A stretch of DNA of 64,000 nucleotides from Hepsetus odoe (GCA_017165825.1 CM029374.1:5406765-5470764); one strand, 5' to 3'. Shown: positions 1 to 10,341, counted from the stretch's first letter. Numbers and translations: made by a program. The notes: generated from the letters alone by a model not told the origin.

Positions 1-480
1 GAAAGACAGGGTTGATGAGTCAGGATATTGTGTGTGAGTGTATGTGTATGTGTGTGTGTGTTTGGGGCGGATGGGGCCGCGGACAGGCGGGCAGCGTGGG
101 GTAGACTGTCTGCCTCCAGTCCAAGAATTTGAGGCGATGCGGTGAGCTAATGCTTAGATGGGGAGGGAGAAAGAGAGAGAGAGAGAGGAAGAGAGAGAGA
201 GTGCAGAAAGGCTAAGATGTCATGTCCCTCTTGTTGGCTAACAATTAAATGTGGCACCTCAAGCAGATCAATTTAATTTCTCTCAGCCAAGAGGCTTTTA
301 TTTCCCCTTCACTCCCTCACTCCGTCTTTCTCCTTCCCGACCGTCATCCCTTCTCTTCTTTTCCTCTTCCATCACTCTGTGTGTGTGTGTGTGTGTGTAT
401 TCAGATGACTTTCTATTGACCTGCTCCTCTCCCGTCCTTTCCCGACTGGGTCTGATGCTGGTCGGAAACGAAACACCGTA
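1..480. other. Non-coding DNA with short GT and GA runs
   Basis: No repeat family or exon is recognised. It holds a GT-rich run at about 30-61, a GA-rich run at about 161-201 and a (GT)10 at 379-398. Open frames over this stretch are low in complexity and look like chance. Confidence 0.5.
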
Positions 481-570
481 ATAAAACAGCACTTGAAATA
501 TCAACATCACCCCCGGGCTAATTAGGCCAGGGCTAATGGGGCCTAATTGCATCTCGGCAGAAAAAAAGCA
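480..570. promoter_or_regulatory. Candidate regulatory element, TAAT-core cluster
   Basis: The phrase GGGCTAAT occurs twice (515-522 and 530-537). The first sits in the palindromic core TAATTA (519-524), and a third TAATT core lies at 544-548 between GGCC flanks. Clusters of TAAT cores are typical of homeodomain-bound enhancers; that use is inferred here. Confidence 0.35.
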
Positions 571-1890
571 CAAAAAAAAAGCATGGTGTGCCAGTTCCAT
601 GCACTGTAATCTAACCCAGACTGCTCTTCGTGGCTATTGATGTACTCTGTTTCTGTAAAGTAAAATGCACTTAATTTATCGTAAAATCTATTAAAGGGAT
701 GAGTAAAAGTAAAAGGAGAGGGAGGGAGAAAGGCGATGGGAGTCGTTTAAGAAATACTCCAGCGTTTTTTAACCTCTTCTAGCATGCGGTCTTTTTTTTT
801 ACCACAGACAGTCATTTCAAGGTGCTTCCCAGTACTCCGTGAAACCCTTTGACTCATAATAAACTTATAATAGAAGCCAATGTTCTGAATATTCTACTTC
901 CAATAGGCTCCACTTATAAGTGTAACTATTTTCTATTAACAAACACAATGCAGGATGTGTCTGACAGCGCCATACAGATGTGGCTTATTGGGTCGAAAAA
1001 GCCCAGGAGTATTCCTATAACTCCTGCCAGCCAGTACTAGAGAAGCAGACAGATAGACAAATAGCCAGAGCGTTTTTGTATAGAGGCAAGGTTTAACCAG
1101 CCCATGCTTTTAATTTCATCTAATTACACCAAGGGGGAGACGAGAGCATAGGGAAGAGGAAGGTATTGTGCATGTGAGTGTGTGTGTTTCATTTTTTTTT
1201 CCCTCTCCCGGGCCATAGCCAGTCAGGCTTTTATACATTTTTGTTCTTTTATTCTCTGCCTTTTATACTGGCAAAAAAAGAGAGGGAAAAAAAAGAGCTT
1301 TGGCCCATTTTCAGTCGCAAAACGAGACAAAACAAGTTCAATAAGCACAAAATGTACTTGTTTAAATGACCCTCTTCCCCCTATGTGGAAAACCATTAAG
1401 CTTGCTCCCAGCGTCTAAGTTCCTTTCCTTTCTCCCCGGTTCTTCTGTATGGCAGTTTAGCCCTTAATAACAGCTTTTATCACATTTTGTTATTAGTCCA
1501 TTAGACGGTGATATTGGTCGAGGCTAATTCTGTGTTTCATTGCACATTTCATGAATTGAAAGCACTATGTGCGGAGAAAAAAGGAGAAGAAGGGGGAAAA
1601 AAAAAGCTTTAGTATTTAGACTAATGTGCTTTCGATTTCAGTGCAATGTCCATTTAAGCGATGCGCTGGGGCTGCTTATTGAGAAATGTGTTTTTAATCT
1701 TGCGCTTGTTAACTTGCCGCTTGACTGAAGGAAAGGAGGGGAAAGAAAAAATGAACGAAGCTCGAACACAGCTTCTGCTTTAAATCATAAATCATTACCT
1801 TGAAAGAAAAGCAGAGCAGGGACAGGAAAAGTAAATCAGCGGCTGAATCCCATTGGTGTGTTTATCGAATTTAGAGTGATGACGCTCAGG
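570..1890. other. Repeat-poor non-coding island, possible conserved element
   Basis: No transposon family is recognised. AT-rich stretches with TTATTAG, CATTAGAC and CTAATTC cores between about 1440 and 1560 resemble a vertebrate conserved non-coding element, but conservation cannot be tested here. No exon-like frame is supported. Confidence 0.35.
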
Positions 1891-2135
1891 CCTTTCCCAG
1901 GGTAGGGGTCGTGACCTATGTCGCCATCTGAGTCTGGTTACTAGTCACCTAACTAGCCGCACGGCTGACATGAATTACAAAGGAAGGTGTGAGCTTGGGG
2001 CTCTAACATTACACCGACATCCTCCGAGGCAGGTGTTTCTAATGAAGTGGCCAGACACGGTGAGAACATACACTCCACACAGAAAGCGCTCGGCTGGAAT
2101 TCAAACCCATAACCTTCTTGCTGTAAATGACACTG
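1890..2135 (-). repeat. Degenerate chimeric interspersed repeat
   Basis: The right part (about 2055-2125) matches the LT group by eye: GACACGGTGAGAACAT, a CTCCACACAGAAAG phrase, then AACCCATAACCTTCTTGCTG. The left part (about 2025-2055) has a GCAGGTGTTTCTAATGAAG phrase common in fish repeats. Probably two old elements joined. Confidence 0.45.
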
Positions 2136-2250
2136 GAAAAAGGATTCATGTGTTTAACGTATTTAATGGTGTTGGGAGAACTTTTAGAAGAAGGGTGAAA
2201 TTAAAGCACTGAAATGTAATAAATATTTTTAGTAGTTTATTTTTATTAAA

Positions 2251-2513
2251 GTGAAAGTGAAAGTGAATGACAACCCTTGTCATTGCGAGGTCACAGCACA
2301 GCACAGCACACAGTGAACCACAACAAAATTGGACCTCTGCATTTAACCCATGCACTCAAACACTGTTCAGCAGGGTGCAGCTATTGAAAGCACCCGGGGA
2401 GCAGCGACAGGGATGGTACCTTGCTCAAGGGTATCTCAGGGCAACCTACTGGTGAGGGGTTTGAACCCACAATCTTCCGATCCTGTGGCGACTCCCTAAC
2501 CACTAGACCATAG
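2251..2513 (-). mobile_element. SINE-A, near full length
   Basis: Read on the minus strand it has a tRNA-like head (ACTAGTGGTTAGGGAG as A-box region; GTGGGTTCAAACCCC as B-box region), then the palindromic core around GGTACCATCCC, then a 3' end in GTGAAAGTGA-type repeats next to 2251. About 263 bp. Short interspersed elements of this build are transcribed by RNA polymerase III and copied by a partner LINE. No clear target duplication was found. Confidence 0.85.
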
Positions 2514-2555
2514 TCTTAAAATTATATTAGCATGGCATGAGATTCAGTTCTTACT

Positions 2556-2846
2556 CACTCATTTTCTGAGCCGCTTGCTCTGGGTAGGGTTGTGGGCTGC
2601 ACTGGAGCCTATCCCAGCTCTCACAGGGCGAAATGCAGGCAAACACCCTGGACAGTTCGCCAGTCCATCACATGGAAGACACAAACACACACCTCGGGGG
2701 CCATTTAGCATCTCTAATCCGCATGTCTTTGGATGGTGGGAGGAACATGCAAACTTCACACAGAAAGGACCCACACCGTCCCATCTGGGAATCAAACCCA
2801 GTACCTTCTCACTGTGAGGTCACAGCACTATCTGCTACGCCACTGG
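2556..2846 (-). mobile_element. LT-group element, long copy
   Basis: It carries the widespread fish signature: GAGCCGCTTGCTC end, GGAGCCTATCCCAGCTC, CACCCTGGACAG, CCAGTCCATCAC, CATTTAGCATCTCTAAT, GCATGTCTTTGGATG, then a B-box-like AATCAAACCCAGTACCTTC. On the minus strand it ends in the same LINE-type 3' segment as SINE-AL. Family name not assigned. Confidence 0.8.
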
Positions 2847-2849
2847 TTA

Positions 2850-3390
2850 AAATATTTTGTCCACAATCAGCAGAAATGTCCTTTAAAGAGTGGTTTTATT
2901 TTTAGATTTATTTTATTTTTATTCACTTATATAAAGAATTTAAGTCAGCACTTCTTTTTACTCCTGTGATCAAGTTTCCAATTCCTGGCTTAAACTAGGT
3001 TTAGGTTTAGGTCTCGCTGCATCTGTTGTGCATAATCTGTGTTATTGTCTGTTTGGGTTGATGCCGAGATTATAAACTGCAGCAAACCGAAATAAGGAGT
3101 CAGTTTTGAAAGTGTAAAGAGGAGAAAGTATATTTGTGATACAGCCAGAGTAATGCCAGAGTTCATGGCAGGTTCTGTCGTCTGAGCTGACGTATACCTG
3201 CCTTTTAACGGGGTCTTTTCACAATGAATGCCTAGTCTGCACAATTTGACTTATTTTGTGCATGAGTAAACCATTAAAAGCCTTCAGTCTCCACGAGTGC
3301 ACACATTAGCCTTTCAACAGAACACGTTTTCTTTCCTTTTTTTTTTTTTTTTTTTGTTTGTTCCACCACAGAATCCCAATAGGCCTAATT
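2850..3390. other. Unique AT-rich DNA with poly-T run
   Basis: No repeat family or exon is recognised. A poly-T run of about 20 lies near 3335-3355. Direct TTTAGG units at 2998-3012 are too short to be a repeat array. Confidence 0.5.
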
Positions 3391-4080
3391 GCCTGCAACA
3401 TTTTTCAATTGGAGCCATATTGATTTGCATGGGTTTGTGTCTGTTGAGTTGTCGAACGATTACACAGTGCTTTGTGCTGCTTTTGTGCCGACTTAATTTT
3501 GTTTAATTTGTCCAGACTAAAACCTTCTGCCCGGTGCGTCGGCAGTGCGGATCGCTATCAGATAATTATAGAGCGGGTTGCGGCGTGTGGTCCGCGATGC
3601 ACCATCTATGTACACTCGTTCTTAATTAGGTTCCAGAACCTGGTCCTCAACTGCCACACGCTCACACACATTTTCAGTTAATTCCATCCACGTGGTGCGT
3701 CTATTTTGCGCTGTTGTTTCAGCTTTAATTGGACGGGCCCTTACAATGACCGCCCCGACTGGCAGGGAGGCTCATTCTAAATGTCCATTTGTTTCAGTGT
3801 GTGTGTGTGTGAGAGAGAGTGTGTGTGGGGCTGATGCTGGATAAAAAGGAAATCAATAGTGTTTCATTAGTGTAGGGCTGTAGCACAGCTTAATTAAACT
3901 TTCCCAGGCGTTTGCTTTAACTGGGCAAATAAAAGAGTGAAGTGGAGAGAATGAGGGCATTAGCATATCTATCAGAGGAAAAGCCTCGGCTAGACAACAT
4001 GCATACGGTGCAGGGAAGTGTGCGCCGACTCACATTAAAAAAAGGACACAGGGATAATGAGCGCATACAATAACTGTAAT
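3390..4080. promoter_or_regulatory. Repeat-free island, candidate conserved non-coding element
   Basis: About 690 bp with no transposon signature except a GT/GA run near 3799-3826. It mixes AT-rich cores (TTAATTAGG near 3623, TAATTATAG near 3562, CTTAATTAAAC near 3889) with CpG-bearing segments, as in many vertebrate enhancers. Function is inferred only. Confidence 0.35.
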
Positions 4081-4820
4081 GCATAGAGACAGGAATATAT
4101 ATTTAGAGCCCACTGGTCAATAATGTCCACTGTCTTATTAAAATATAGCAGATACAAGTGATAAACTGCAATGAGCAAAAACATACCCGCTCACAGATGA
4201 AGCACATAACGCTGATTATCTCATAACTGTCCAGATCTGAGATACATTAGACAGTAAGTGAATATTCCTTGTTCTAGCCTCCAGGATATAGGACAGGTAA
4301 AGACTTGAGTGATTTGGACATGGCCCAGATAAAAGAAGTAGATCTTTGAAACTGCAAGGCTTGTACGCTTTGGGTCATTGTGCAGACTGGTTCAAGGTGG
4401 GACAAACCATTTACTGGAGCCTGGTTGTTGGGCACCTGTGGTTCATTCATTGTGAAGGCTATCCCACCTGAAGCAACAAGATGCTGCCGTTTCACAATAC
4501 ATCACACCTGCTGAAGGTGGGGCTGTATAGCTGTAGATCAATCAAAGTGCCCATGCTAACCCTTGTCCACTGAGAATGGGCATTGCAGTTGGACTCAGAA
4601 GTGAGGCACATGTTTAGATCATTTGGATGTAGGTACATGGGTGCCAATGACCTGGGGAAGCAATGCCACCAGAATGCACTATAGGAAGTAAATAAGGAAT
4701 TGGAGGGAGTGCAATGCTGAGGGCAATGTCCTGCTGGAAAAATCCTGGATCTAGAACTCAGTCTTTCACATGAAACATCTTGTAGAAGAGGTGCATCTTC
4801 ATGGCAGTGGTATTCCTCAA

Positions 4821-4947
4821 AGCAGTGGGCAGCTATTTAAAGTGCCCAGGAAGCAGTGAAGGGGGCGGTACCTTGCTCAATGGTACCTACTGCTCTGGGA
4901 TTCAAATCCTGGGACCAACTCCATTACCATTAGGTCACCATTGCCCC
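4821..4947 (-). mobile_element. SINE-A, 3'-truncated copy inside Tc1 relic
   Basis: On the minus strand it keeps the head (GGGGCAATGGTGACC start, B-box-like GGATTTGAATCCC) and the GGTACCGCCCCC core, but stops before the GTGAAAGTGA end. It lies between the two halves of the Tc1-like relic, so it arrived later. Confidence 0.7.
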
Positions 4948-4952
4948 AAAAC

Positions 4953-5095
4953 CGCTGCTTTTCACCCATACACACCGTGCAAAAGCGCAGCCATTTAAAG
5001 TGCCCAGGGAGCAGCGATGATGACAGTACCTTGCTCAAGAGTACTCCGGGCAACCTACTGGTCTGGGATTCAAACTCATGATCATGATGCAAACT
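4953..5095 (-). mobile_element. SINE-A, headless copy in tandem with the previous one
   Basis: Minus strand: starts near the B-box (GAGTTTGAATCCC), runs through the palindromic core and the GCAGCCATTTAAAG-type middle, and ends at a TTTTCACCCATAC segment. The A-box part is gone. Two tandem partial copies may mean two insertions or one duplicated copy. Confidence 0.6.
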
Positions 5096-5219
5096 CATGA
5101 TGCAAAAACAAGTTGGATCTTCTCGCTCACAGAATTTAAAGGGCTGGTGCTAATGTCTTGATGCCAGATACCAACTTCAGAGATGTTGCAGAGTCCATCA
5201 GTCTGAGCTGTATTTAGCT

Positions 5220-5855
5220 ACGAGCAGAGGACCAAAAGCATGTTAGACAGATGGCTCCTCTGTGTGGATAAAACATGCGCTGCTCAGAAAAGCATATCAA
5301 GACATAGTTATTGTAATTCTGACAACATATCATATCACCTCTCCATCCTGGTGCATTTCCTACTGTGAACACCCACTCGATCTGAGATCCAGCTGAGCCT
5401 TTCCCAGACCTACGGCGTCATGCTCACAGGTCCAGTGTTGACAGTGACTAATGACATGCTGAAAATGAAATATAACATTCCTCTCATGAGGAGACAGACA
5501 CTTCGAGCGGCTTGATCTAGATGCATACACACACACTCACACACAAAAAACCCATTTTACGCACGCTTTGCACACACTTCCAGGGTTAATCGCACTATCA
5601 GTCTAATGAACTTCTCACTGACAGCTGCAAGCAAGCTATGCAGATGAGGTGCTCTCCTCTGTTACTGTCACTGCTCTCCAACTCTGAATAAATCACAATA
5701 AATGCATCCGTCTGAAGAGCCAGACACGCACAGGTTTGTTTTTAGGCAGCGGCAGGACAAGGGATCATGCATACTGGAAGTTTTGGCAAATGATTCCTCT
5801 ATACTACAGACAAACAACTGCCCATTTTAAAAGACAATTACTGATTATTTGATCA

Positions 5856-5858
<3 letters not shown>
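5220..5858. other. Non-coding DNA, nothing recognised
   Basis: A short CA-rich run lies near 5526-5546. No exon, repeat family or clear motif cluster is seen. Confidence 0.5.

Positions 5859-5896
<38 letters not shown>
5859..5896. repeat. (GT)n microsatellite
   Basis: Uninterrupted GT dinucleotide array of about 38 bp. Confidence 0.95.
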
Positions 5897-5898
<2 letters not shown>

Positions 5899-5944
5899 AA
5901 ACAGCAAAATAGAAAGAACATTTGCAGTAATATTTGCACAAACG

Positions 5945-6490
5945 TGTCAGTATAAAGTACACTATCCCTTCATTTCATGAGCAATAGACTAATTTCAATT
6001 TGACCGGAAAAACATGTGTTTATAGATTTTGGACCCTTCAAAAGTGGTTTAAATTCACCTGGGCATGGAATCTATACGCCTCCAGAACTTTCCTGCAAAG
6101 ATTTTACACTTTCCAGCCAAAAGATGTTTCCTCAACTTGTGTTTTGATGGTAATGGAGAGCACTGATGTAAAAAAAACCCAAAGTCTCCCAAAAATATTC
6201 AGCTGATCTGGTGACTGCAAAGGCCACAGCATATGATTTTGATCATTTTCATACTTATCAGACCATTCAGTGACCCCTCGTGCCTGGCGGATAGCCATCA
6301 TCATCCAGGAAGAGAATCCCCTCAGGATAGAAATGTTTCATTGTAATTTGTAGTGACCCTTCTCTGTAATCAAACAAATGGACCCAAACCATTCCAGTAA
6401 ACTGTCACACACAGGATAACAGTCCTATCAGACCTGTTCACTGTAGGGGTCAAGCATTCAGGCCAGTGCTATTTCACTAGTGTATATTAC
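5945..6490 (-). pseudogene. Tc1-like transposase relic, C-terminal half
   Basis: The minus-strand frame at 6104-6304 reads ARGVTEW, KYENDQNHMLWP and a QSPDQ motif, the well-known shape of the C-terminal DDE region of a second fish Tc1-like transposase (NHMLWPSQSPDLN in intact members). Upstream on the minus strand, a segment near 6300-6480 matches the same gene (CCTGAGGGGATTCTC, TGACCCCTACAG). The expected DLNPIEHLW motif is damaged and frames are broken, so it is dead. A different subfamily from 4255-5220. Confidence 0.7.
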
Positions 6491-6721
6491 ATTAAAATTT
6501 TCAATATTAATTCTATTTCTAAGAGGAAAAAAACATACTTTTTACTACAACAAACTCCAGAGAAGTTTCACCACGATGGATCACCTGCATGTGCTTCCCA
6601 CAATCCAGCCAAAGGTACTGCTTCTCACAGACTCCAGTGGAAGCTGCTGATACTAATTATATACCAAGTGTAATAGAACAGTATCTCTGAAATACTGAGT
6701 CGATTAAATATGGGGGAAATT
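6490..6721. other. Non-coding DNA, nothing recognised
   Basis: AT-rich stretch between two transposon relics; no repeat family identified. Confidence 0.45.
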
Positions 6722-6821
6722 GGAGCAAATGTTTTACTATGACAATAGACAAAGTGTCTAAAGGTACAAGGTTCTAGATTAAGCAGTTCCAGCCACTCTG
6801 TGTTCAGCATCAGCAGTAAAC
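6722..6821 (+). mobile_element. DNA-transposon-like repeat, left piece
   Basis: Matches by eye the copy at 45120-45434 (AAAGTGTCTAAAGGTACAAG, then GTTCAGCATCAGCAGTAAAC). The match stops at about 6821 and resumes at 7323, after the LINE insertion. Confidence 0.6.
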
Positions 6822-7322
6822 GGTCTACAAACAGTCTACAAACAGTCTTGCACCCTCTTATTTGACTGCACTTATCAAGCAGCGTGTCTCTTCTCATCCT
6901 CTCAGACCATCAAGCGCTGCCTGCCTTGAACCCCCACTACTGAAGAAAAGAGGTAGGCATGCATCGAGACTCTCCTCAATCCTGGCTCCTCAATGGTGGA
7001 ACAAACTCCCCCTGATGGTCAGAACTGCCGAATCCCTTTCTGTCTTCAAGTGTCGATTAAAGACCCACCTGTTCAAGGAATCTCTCAAGAATTAATCTTC
7101 CCAAACAGTGCCACTCTTTAACCTCTGCTCTTTCTTTCCTTTTCCTCTAATAGCACTTTCTTTTGTTCTAGTCACAGGGTTACTAAGTTACTTGATTGTA
7201 ATAGTTAAGCAGTTGTTGATTGCAGCTGGTTACTCATATGATGTTCAAACGTGGAAACAAAGCACCGTCGTAAGTCGCTCTGGATAAGAGCATCTGCTAA
7301 ATGCTGTAAATGTAAATGTAAA
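6822..7322 (+). mobile_element. 5'-truncated L2/CR1-like LINE, ORF2 C-terminus and 3' end
   Basis: The plus frame from about 6840 to 7095 reads SLAPSYLTALIK, then LAPQWWNKLP, VFKCRLKTHLF and a stop after ESLKN. This is the usual C-terminal pattern of L2/CR1-type ORF2 proteins (APSYL...LWNxLP...FKxxLKTHLF). It is followed by about 170 bp of 3' untranslated sequence ending in GTCGCTCTGGATAAGAGC, ATCTGCTAAATG and TGTAAATGTAAA, the same end as SINE-B. The reverse transcriptase and endonuclease parts are absent, as in most 5'-truncated insertions. Confidence 0.8.
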
Positions 7323-7530
7323 CTAATCACCTGATCATCTGGAATCATCTGCACCTGTTTCTTCACTGCTTCATGTCTTAAGTTAGACGCTTTGTTCTGC
7401 TTGAATGACTCAAACGAAGGTCTCAGTCTAGTCTAAAAAACATGGGACCGCTGGTCAGGTACAGGAACTGTACTGAAAATGAGAGCCAAAAACGTTGTCC
7501 TTCAGGAACCCTAGAAAACTGTCCCTCAAC
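7323..7530 (+). mobile_element. DNA-transposon-like repeat, right piece
   Basis: Continues the unit broken at 6821: TAATCACCTGATCATCTGGA, GCACCTGTTTCTTCACTG, CTGAAAATGAGAGCC and GTCCTTCAGGAACC, all present in the 45.2 kb copy or (reversed) the 58.3 kb copy. The terminal GTGCAAAAGTCTT-type end is not preserved. Confidence 0.6.
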
Positions 7531-7849
7531 AATATTTTAAATAAGGATGGAAGTGTTTGTTCCTCCTGGAGATTCTTCCTCTAGATTTAGGGACTTTCCC
7601 CCTTCCTTCACTCATATCAAAAATATCTGCATAAATAAACCTGACTCAACTTGACTGCACAGAAAAGTACCTGTTAAAAAGGTCTGGAGATTTGCTGTCC
7701 TTTACTCTCATTTGTCAAACACTTGTGGATTCAGTCTGATTTTATTAAAACAATCAAAGTTAAATTAAACTGCCGTAACTGCTCATTTCTACAGTTAAGC
7801 ACATTGCACAATTTATTTATTTTTTGCTACTTTCTGCACAATATCATTC
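7530..7849. other. Non-coding DNA, nothing recognised
   Basis: AT-rich; no exon or repeat signature seen. Confidence 0.45.
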
Positions 7850-7928
7850 TTCCTTCCGTTTTCCAAGCCGCTTATCCTTTCCAGGGTCCAGGGCTGCTGG
7901 AGCCTCTCCCAGCACACATAGCAAAAGG
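7850..7928 (-). mobile_element. LT-type 3' end fragment
   Basis: Contains AAGCCGCTTATCC, CCAGGGTCCAGGGCTGCTGG and AGCCTCTCCCAGC, the terminal part of the LINE-type 3' segment. Only about 80 bp remain. Confidence 0.6.
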
Positions 7929-8423
7929 TGGAGAAAGCTTATATAACATTTTTCTTCATGATAACATTGTTATTGATCCTAACCCTAACTTCGATCCCAA
8001 ACAGGCTCTCACTCTGAACTGAACCTTCTAAAATCTAAAGTCTAATTTTACGACTGATCTTCAATTGAATCATTTGTTAAGAGTTTTATAGTACATGGAT
8101 AAACTGTTAGTGCAATGCATATGAAGTAGGACCATTTTCCAGCCCTGCAAATGGACCAATAGGAACTGTACGAAACTTTCTTACATTAAAGGACCCGTTT
8201 CATACATTTTATTTCCTTTTCCCTGAGGTCAGCTTCTTGTAAAATTTATGTGGGTTTAGGAACCCAAAACATCATTCAAAAATCTATAACTCACCATGAG
8301 ACTGATATATGAATATGACTAATGGCTTACTTGTAATGGGGCTCATTCAAAAGTAGTCCAGATTAAAACACTCTATCTTACATGGATGGAACTAAACTGC
8401 TGTAGGCTGAATGGGTGGATATA
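7929..8423. other. Non-coding DNA, nothing recognised
   Basis: No exon, repeat family or motif cluster identified. Confidence 0.45.
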
Positions 8424-8650
8424 CAGTCTAGTGCAAAAGTCTTGAGCCACTTCTTTATATTTTGCCATGGAATCACCTTGTTGGCACAAAAAATGCTGTT
8501 TTATGCCACTCAAACTGTATTATCTTGGTATATTGAGTAAATTAAATTAAAGAAGCAGAAACTTTGTCCATAAGGATGCCTGGAGAGCGATTCCTGAACA
8601 ATGCATGGAAAAATATCAGAATTAGAAGAACGTTACATCACAACAAGAAT
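8424..8650 (+). mobile_element. Possible end of the DNA-transposon-like repeat family
   Basis: ATACAGTCTAGTGCAAAAGT starting at about 8429 resembles the ends at 58262 (reading CAGAGTACTGTGCGAAAAGT) and, inverted, at about 45410-45432. The TA followed by CAGT suits a Tc1/mariner-type end. The rest is too diverged to place. Confidence 0.35.
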
Positions 8651-8660
8651 ACTTTCTGAC

Positions 8661-8785
8661 TAACTCCTTTTCTTAGCCGCTTGTTCCAAGTGGGATTGAA
8701 GGGGTGCTCGTGTCTATCCTAACTCTCACAGAGTGAAGGGTGGGGAAACTCCCTGGACAGGTCTCCAGGGCATCGAGGACAAAAA
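8661..8785 (-). mobile_element. LT-type 3' end fragment
   Basis: TTAGCCGCTTGTTCC, CTATCCTAACTCTCACAG and CTCCCTGGACAGGTC follow the LINE-type 3' segment. Truncated just beyond the CCAGTCCATC position. Confidence 0.6.
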
Positions 8786-9130
8786 GAACAACAACAAAAA
8801 AAAAATCCAGAAAAGTCTGGCCCTTGGGAAGTAAAATATGAACAAATGAGGGATTGCTCAATATGTTTTTTTTGGACATCACAAGAACAAAACAGGCTGT
8901 AGCTCTGTCTCCATTTATAGACATTATGGACTGAATCTTGAAACGTGTTTATGTCCTAGATCAAGCACTGTCATCTCAAAAAAGCCAGAACAAATAGATT
9001 TTCTCAAGTTTTAGAACTGTGGTGTTTGTTCTCATAATCTTAGTTAGCCAGATTTGGGTGATACTCCTCCAATGTCCTAGTGCTAATATTAAAGCTGCAC
9101 TTCAAGTAGTCTTTCAGTAGGTGCCACCTG
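8786..9130. other. Non-coding DNA, nothing recognised
   Basis: Contains two A-rich runs; no family or exon identified. Confidence 0.45.
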
Positions 9131-9860
9131 CCCTCACCCTGCTTTAAGGGTCATTCGCATATGGCGCCTTCATTTCTACAATGCTTGATTCATAATTCAT
9201 GGCATTCCCATCTGGCGTAGTCCACTGAAATGATTGCTAAACCAGTTAGCAGACACTTTTCCCCATTGTCTGTTGTTTTGATAATCACCCATAATGACAT
9301 CCAGCATCAATATAGTCTTTAAACGCGATTTACTGGCTAATGGAACAAGAGAGAGAGCGAGGACGAGAGAGAGAGATACTCGCGGTATATGTGCTATTGG
9401 GTAATATCGTTAGAAATGTTTGTGAAGAACAAATTAAATCAACCCTAAATTGTGCTCTCAAGATGGGCCTGCCGGAAAAAAAATGGGGCAAATAGGTAGG
9501 GGGGGAACCTCATTGAAAAAAAGGCAGAGAGAGAGAGAGAGAGATTCATATTTAATGCTTTCGCAGGGACATGCACTTAACCAGATTAGAGTGTGTAGCT
9601 GGGCTATGTGGGAATGGATGAGAATGGTAATTGGGCTGCCCGTAATGGTTTCCTGTCGGCCGCGGAGCAGACGATGGCTCGCGCGCTGGTTATTGCGGCT
9701 TTTTTGGCCCACTACAGGGACCTCTCTTGAACACAAGCCGAGATTGAGGTCTGACCTGTGGCTAGTTGTTGATAAAAGCTGTCATGAGACGTAAATATGA
9801 ATTGGATCAGGCATGTGTGCTGTTGTGTGTTTAAGGCCCTGATTTAACCAAATCATTCCA
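9130..9860. promoter_or_regulatory. Repeat-free island, candidate conserved non-coding element
   Basis: About 730 bp without transposon sequence except short GA runs (9350-9376 and 9525-9544). TTGATTCATAATTCATGG, GATAATCACCC and CATAATGACATCC occur near 9185-9300, and a CG-rich core near 9655-9700 sits between AT-rich flanks. The frame at 9450-9794 has no recognisable protein and is not called as a gene. Confidence 0.35.
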
Positions 9861-10147
9861 ACGAACCTGTTCAGCCGACACACTCTAGTCACTGGCTGAC
9901 GAGGCGAGCACTCTTATGGCGAGGTGAGCTGATCAGTCTTGACATGGCTGAAGTTTGCTTATGTAGGCACTGGCATGTAATGGAAGCTTACATGAAATTA
10001 AAAACACTGATTGGACTCTTTTAAAGTACAGAAATGAAATGTACTCGGTGAAAAAGTGAAAAGAAGCTAAAAGAGATCGTTTGATCATTTCTACCAATGA
10101 CTTAATGAGATAAGAACAAGCTGCTGAGGTCTTAAAGATCTTTTACA

Positions 10148-10149
<2 letters not shown>
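9861..10149. other. Non-coding DNA
   Basis: No repeat or exon identified. Confidence 0.45.

Positions 10150-10203
<54 letters not shown>
10150..10203. repeat. (CT)n microsatellite
   Basis: Uninterrupted CT array of 54 bp. Confidence 0.95.
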
Positions 10204-10207
<4 letters not shown>

Positions 10208-10298
10208 AACTATTTTATTCTCTGGCTGTTGTCTTACACACCCTTTCCCTGGTGGTGCCTGTAGTCTGGGACTCACCTGTAATGGAGCCCATTGCACT

Positions 10299-10341
10299 CT
10301 GTGTGTGTGTGCGTGTGTGTGTGTGTGCGTGTGTGTGTGTG
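10299..10341. repeat. (GT)n microsatellite, interrupted by GC
   Basis: GT array with two GCGT interruptions. Confidence 0.9.

Larger units (their letters stand above)
4255..5220 (+). pseudogene. Tc1-like transposase relic, interrupted by SINE-A pieces
   Basis: The nucleotide pattern follows the fish Tc1-like transposon recognised at 59035-59690: GTGATTTGGACATGGCCCAG at the N-terminal helix-turn-helix region, then GTGCCCATGCTAACCCTTG, CACCAGAATGCACTATAGG, GGGCAATGTCCTGCTGG and CATGGCAGTGGTATTCC. The match resumes at about 5100 (ATTTAAAGG...GCCAGATACC...GAGTCCATCAG), past the SINE-A block 4821-5095. Roughly 200 bp of the expected gene, including part of the catalytic DDE region, is missing at the insertion. 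Stops and frameshifts make it inactive. Terminal inverted repeats were not found. Confidence 0.65.

Noticed and set aside
2251..2513. CRISPR-like direct repeats from the recurring GGTACC words
   Set aside because: The words belong to dispersed SINE copies on both strands, not to a regularly spaced array, and the genome is a vertebrate.
8786..8960. Possible second exon of a nearby gene on the minus strand
   Set aside because: The 83-residue frame continues into the LT-type repeat at 8661-8785 and contains an A/T-run-derived stretch.
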